Positions 6,160-8,293 of a stretch of 8,293 nucleotides of DNA are shown here, piece by piece. The notes under the pieces were generated by a model. The model made no database searches. It saw only the letters and a program-made list of their open reading frames with translations, and had not been told where the DNA came from. The stretch comes from an uncultured Lachnospiraceae bacterium (lineage in GTDB: Bacteria > Bacillota > Clostridia > Lachnospirales > Lachnospiraceae), in contig CASGVX010000086.1 of assembly GCA_949346185.1 (NCBI GenBank), positions 1 through 8,293 of the forward strand, in the 5' to 3' direction. Positions within the stretch are counted from its first letter, which is position 1. Each line of letters opens with the position of its first letter. Made by a program: the position numbers and the translations under genes.

Positions 6160-7431
6160 TTAAATAATAGCATTTTTCATTTCATTCAGAAAGTCCGCCA
6201 ATCTCCCGGCATCTTTCTGGGCAACCATTTTCTTCTGCTGATCCGGCATGGCTTTAGGATCATCCCCGAAATGACATGCAAACTCTGCCACTTTGTTTCC
6301 ATTCAAATATAATTCCAGTCCATTGATGCTGTTCACCTTCATAGAAAAATCCACTTCATTCCATGGCAGGAATTTCTTTTTATGATAGCATCCCTTGTTG
6401 GTAATTAGGCATTTTTCATAAATCAGCGGATACTCCCCCTCCCCGAGAACGATCTTGCTCTGATTGAACTCTTCCAAGAAATTCAGGGAATCCCCGATAT
6501 ATGTAAACAGCCCGGGATGTTCCGGATACAGAACATGCCCGTACTCGCAATGGCTGCTAATATATTCATACACATGGTGGCGGCATGCCGACTCAATCAT
6601 TTTGTTATAGGCATCCTTTCCAGGGATATCCTGGGACAGATAAGGAATTTCCATTTCTTCCCCACTCTCCCCAGAGACTTCCTGACGTTGGGAAGGCTTC
6701 CCACCATCCTTCCCCATTTCCATAGATAAGGGCTGGTAATCGCTGTCTATATACTTCTTTTTCCCAAAGGGAATGTAATTCTCATCCAACAGAATGATAT
6801 CCTCATCCTCCAGTGCCGGGAACCGCTCTGCCATCTCCCTCAGCACCTCCCATTCATCCCTAGAATTTTCCTTATTATCCTCCTCCACCTGCCTCAAGGC
6901 AGCTTCGATTCCCTGCCTGTCTGCTGTTCCCCAGTATAGCGGATGGGGCTGGAATGCAGAATGGTACGGCCCCCCTTCATAGCGGAAGAAGCAGGAACAG
7001 GGAACTTTCTCATACAGTTCCTTTTTCGCCCCGTCCAGTTCATCAACCACCAGACAATAGCATCCATTCACCGTATCCGCCCCCTCCTGGGCAACGATGT
7101 TTGCGATTGCCAGTATCGTAAGGGGCTGGGTTTTGACAATCATCCCGGGAACCAAAAGCCCTTCCTCATAGATTTCCGCCAGATATTCATCCGAAAACCT
7201 TCCCCAGCTCCTCCATAAAAAAAACAGCGCAAGGAGAATGAAAAAAACGGCGGGAATAAAACTTCTTATAATTGCAATCCCTGCCAGACACAGGCATATG
7301 ATGCAGTATACCGCAGAATTTTTCCGCTTCTTCACCACCCGCCTGATAATTTCATCCTTTTCCCGAACCCGGTTGGGATCCGCATGAACCCCTGATTTCG
7401 TGCTTGCCTCAAACTGTGAATAATCTACCAT
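6160..7431 (-). CDS. Membrane-associated protein of unknown function, 423 residues (N-terminus resembles DUF3239-type proteins)
   Basis: Function not recognised. After a short hydrophilic N-terminus (residues 1-38, ending in the basic stretch RRVVKKRK) two hydrophobic segments follow at about 41-56 and 59-74, forming a membrane hairpin. Next comes a domain with EEGLLVPGMIVKTQPLTILAIANI (about 89-112), resembling the DUF3239 pattern of a short loop followed by a beta domain, though this is only an impression. A hydrophilic linker covers about 230-265. The C-terminal 140 residues include LITNKGCYHKKKFLPWNEVDF (342-362), similar in pattern to bacterial PH-like domains. The frame is open to an ATG at 7488 that overlaps the upstream gene. 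I chose the ATG at 7431, which has GGAGGAGGAG before it and gives a 38-nt gap from the upstream stop. It is likely co-transcribed with that gene and is followed by a strong terminator. Confidence 0.75.
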   Translation of the reverse strand: MVDYSQFEASTKSGVHADPNRVREKDEIIRRVVKKRKNSAVYCIICLCLAGIAIIRSFIPAVFFILLALFFLWRSWGRFSDEYLAEIYEEGLLVPGMIVKTQPLTILAIANIVAQEGADTVNGCYCLVVDELDGAKKELYEKVPCSCFFRYEGGPYHSAFQPHPLYWGTADRQGIEAALRQVEEDNKENSRDEWEVLREMAERFPALEDEDIILLDENYIPFGKKKYIDSDYQPLSMEMGKDGGKPSQRQEVSGESGEEMEIPYLSQDIPGKDAYNKMIESACRHHVYEYISSHCEYGHVLYPEHPGLFTYIGDSLNFLEEFNQSKIVLGEGEYPLIYEKCLITNKGCYHKKKFLPWNEVDFSMKVNSINGLELYLNGNKVAEFACHFGDDPKAMPDQQKKMVAQKDAGRLADFLNEMKNAII

Positions 7432-7434
7432 TTT

Positions 7435-7444
7435 CTCCTCCTCC
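7435..7444 (-). promoter_or_regulatory. Strong ribosome binding site that fixes the start at 7431
   Basis: GGAGGAGGAG on the minus strand ends 3 nt before the ATG at 7431, with its central AGGAGG 5 nt away. The longer frame from 7488 would start inside the upstream gene. Confidence 0.75.
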
Positions 7445-7469
7445 ATTTCTTTCAGATGATTGCCGCACC

Positions 7470-8293
7470 CTACATTCTCCCTATACATATGCCAAACAAT
7501 ACGGCGGCGGACACCATCAGAAACAAATAAAACAATTTATATATCATTGGTTCCTCCGTCTCTGTACCTAGGTATCTCTTGGTGCCGTCATATTCAAACC
7601 GTGCTTCCGTGCTCTCGATGACAGTCTCCTTTTGGAAAGAACGAATCAGTCTGACCGCATTGCCTAGAAACATAGCCGCAAAGTAAAAAAAACCCCCTTT
7701 CATCATAAATTTAGGCAAATCATCTCTATCTATTTTCCATATGGCAACTGCGCCAAATAGAATCAAAAGCAGGCTGACCACCCAGTCAACAGCCAGTCGC
7801 CTTTTCGCCTTCCTCTCGGTTTCATCCGTCACAACCCGGACTGCCGGATCCTCTTCCCCCTCGGTTTTGCGCATCAGCAATGCAATGCCCGCATCCCTGC
7901 CCAATCCGAGATATTTTACAAGCTCTCTTTCCTCAAAAACCATTTTCCCCGTCTGGCGTTCCACCTCCCCGCTATTTTCCATCCGAAATACAGACGCATA
8001 GAACCCATCCCTGTCACCGCCTGAAAAAAGCGACACCTTATAGTGGTCTACATTGACTTCATTAAGGTGCTGAAGCCGGGTCAGCGCCTCCGTCTCTCCC
8101 AGCAAAAGTTTAGATAGGAACAATTCCTCATTTTCAGGCACTCTGCGGATAATAACAATCTCCTTCGCCCATCTGCCGGACTCCTCAAAGTAGGGATGCT
8201 TGCTGGTCTCCCGAAAAACTGAAGCACAATATGCCGCCAGAATGATGCAGCAGATTCCCTTCATAATTTCCAAAATAATCGCCGCCGATACTT
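7470..8293 (-). CDS. Integral membrane protein of unknown function, probably 5'-incomplete at the window edge
   Basis: Family not recognised. Numbering from the TTG at 8273, the protein has a hydrophobic N-terminal segment (about 4-20, KGICCIILAAYC), a soluble region of about 140 residues with mixed charge (30-160), then three membrane segments at about 162-180, 193-210 and 245-265, separated by short basic or acidic loops. Within the window the only in-frame starts near the 5' end are TTG at 8273 and ATG at 8264. Neither has a good ribosome binding site, although other genes here have strong ones. The frame stays open to the last base (VSAAII before the TTG) and the extra residues are hydrophobic, so I infer that the gene begins outside the window. 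The stop is 38 nt before the start of the next gene, which is probably in the same operon and also membrane-linked. Confidence 0.7.
   Translation of the reverse strand, partial: VSAAIILEIMKGICCIILAAYCASVFRETSKHPYFEESGRWAKEIVIIRRVPENEELFLSKLLLGETEALTRLQHLNEVNVDHYKVSLFSGGDRDGFYASVFRMENSGEVERQTGKMVFEERELVKYLGLGRDAGIALLMRKTEGEEDPAVRVVTDETERKAKRRLAVDWVVSLLLILFGAVAIWKIDRDDLPKFMMKGGFFYFAAMFLGNAVRLIRSFQKETVIESTEARFEYDGTKRYLGTETEEPMIYKLFYLFLMVSAAVLFGICIGRM

Overview
The window looks like a chromosomal segment from a Gram-positive member of the Clostridia, probably Lachnospiraceae-like. This is inferred from strong purine-rich ribosome binding sites (AGGAGG, GGAGGAGGAG), a substrate-binding/permease fusion transporter of the type common in Firmicutes, a LytTR regulator, and an intermediate base composition judged by eye. 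No database search was possible. Every gene I can support is on the minus strand, so transcription runs from high to low coordinates. There is no sign of an IS element, phage, CRISPR array, tRNA or rRNA.

In transcription order: (i) 8293-7470, a membrane protein of unknown function, probably entering from beyond the right edge, followed after 38 nt by 7431-6160, a second unrecognised protein with two membrane segments and a possible PH-like C-terminal region. A clear intrinsic terminator at 6028-5992 closes this pair. (ii) 5790-5260, a small LytTR-type transcription factor whose N-terminus keeps only the first part of a receiver domain. (iii) 4956-4156 and 4109-3279, two soluble proteins of unknown function, probably one operon, followed by two hairpins, one of them terminator-like. 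(iv) 2953-689 and 692-1, a polar amino acid ABC uptake system made of a lipoprotein substrate-binding/permease fusion and its ATPase, which runs off the left edge. These two overlap by 4 nt.

Two points deserve attention. First, the promoter region of the transporter carries two copies of GGTATAGTT spaced 21 bp start to start. Read as ATAGTTCGT and ATAGTTTGC separated by 12 bp, they fit the known binding-site layout of LytTR proteins. They sit next to the -35 position of a candidate promoter, so the LytTR protein encoded 2.2 kb away is a reasonable candidate regulator. Second, the fusion transporter has two substrate-binding domains' worth of sequence in an unusual order: lobe 2, then a complete domain, then lobe 1, then the permease. 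This suggests a circularly permuted binding domain with an intact one inserted in it.

Four proteins (7470-8293, 6160-7431, 4156-4956, 3279-4109) could not be assigned a function. For two of them the longest reading frame overlaps its upstream neighbour, and a strong internal ribosome binding site points to a shorter protein.
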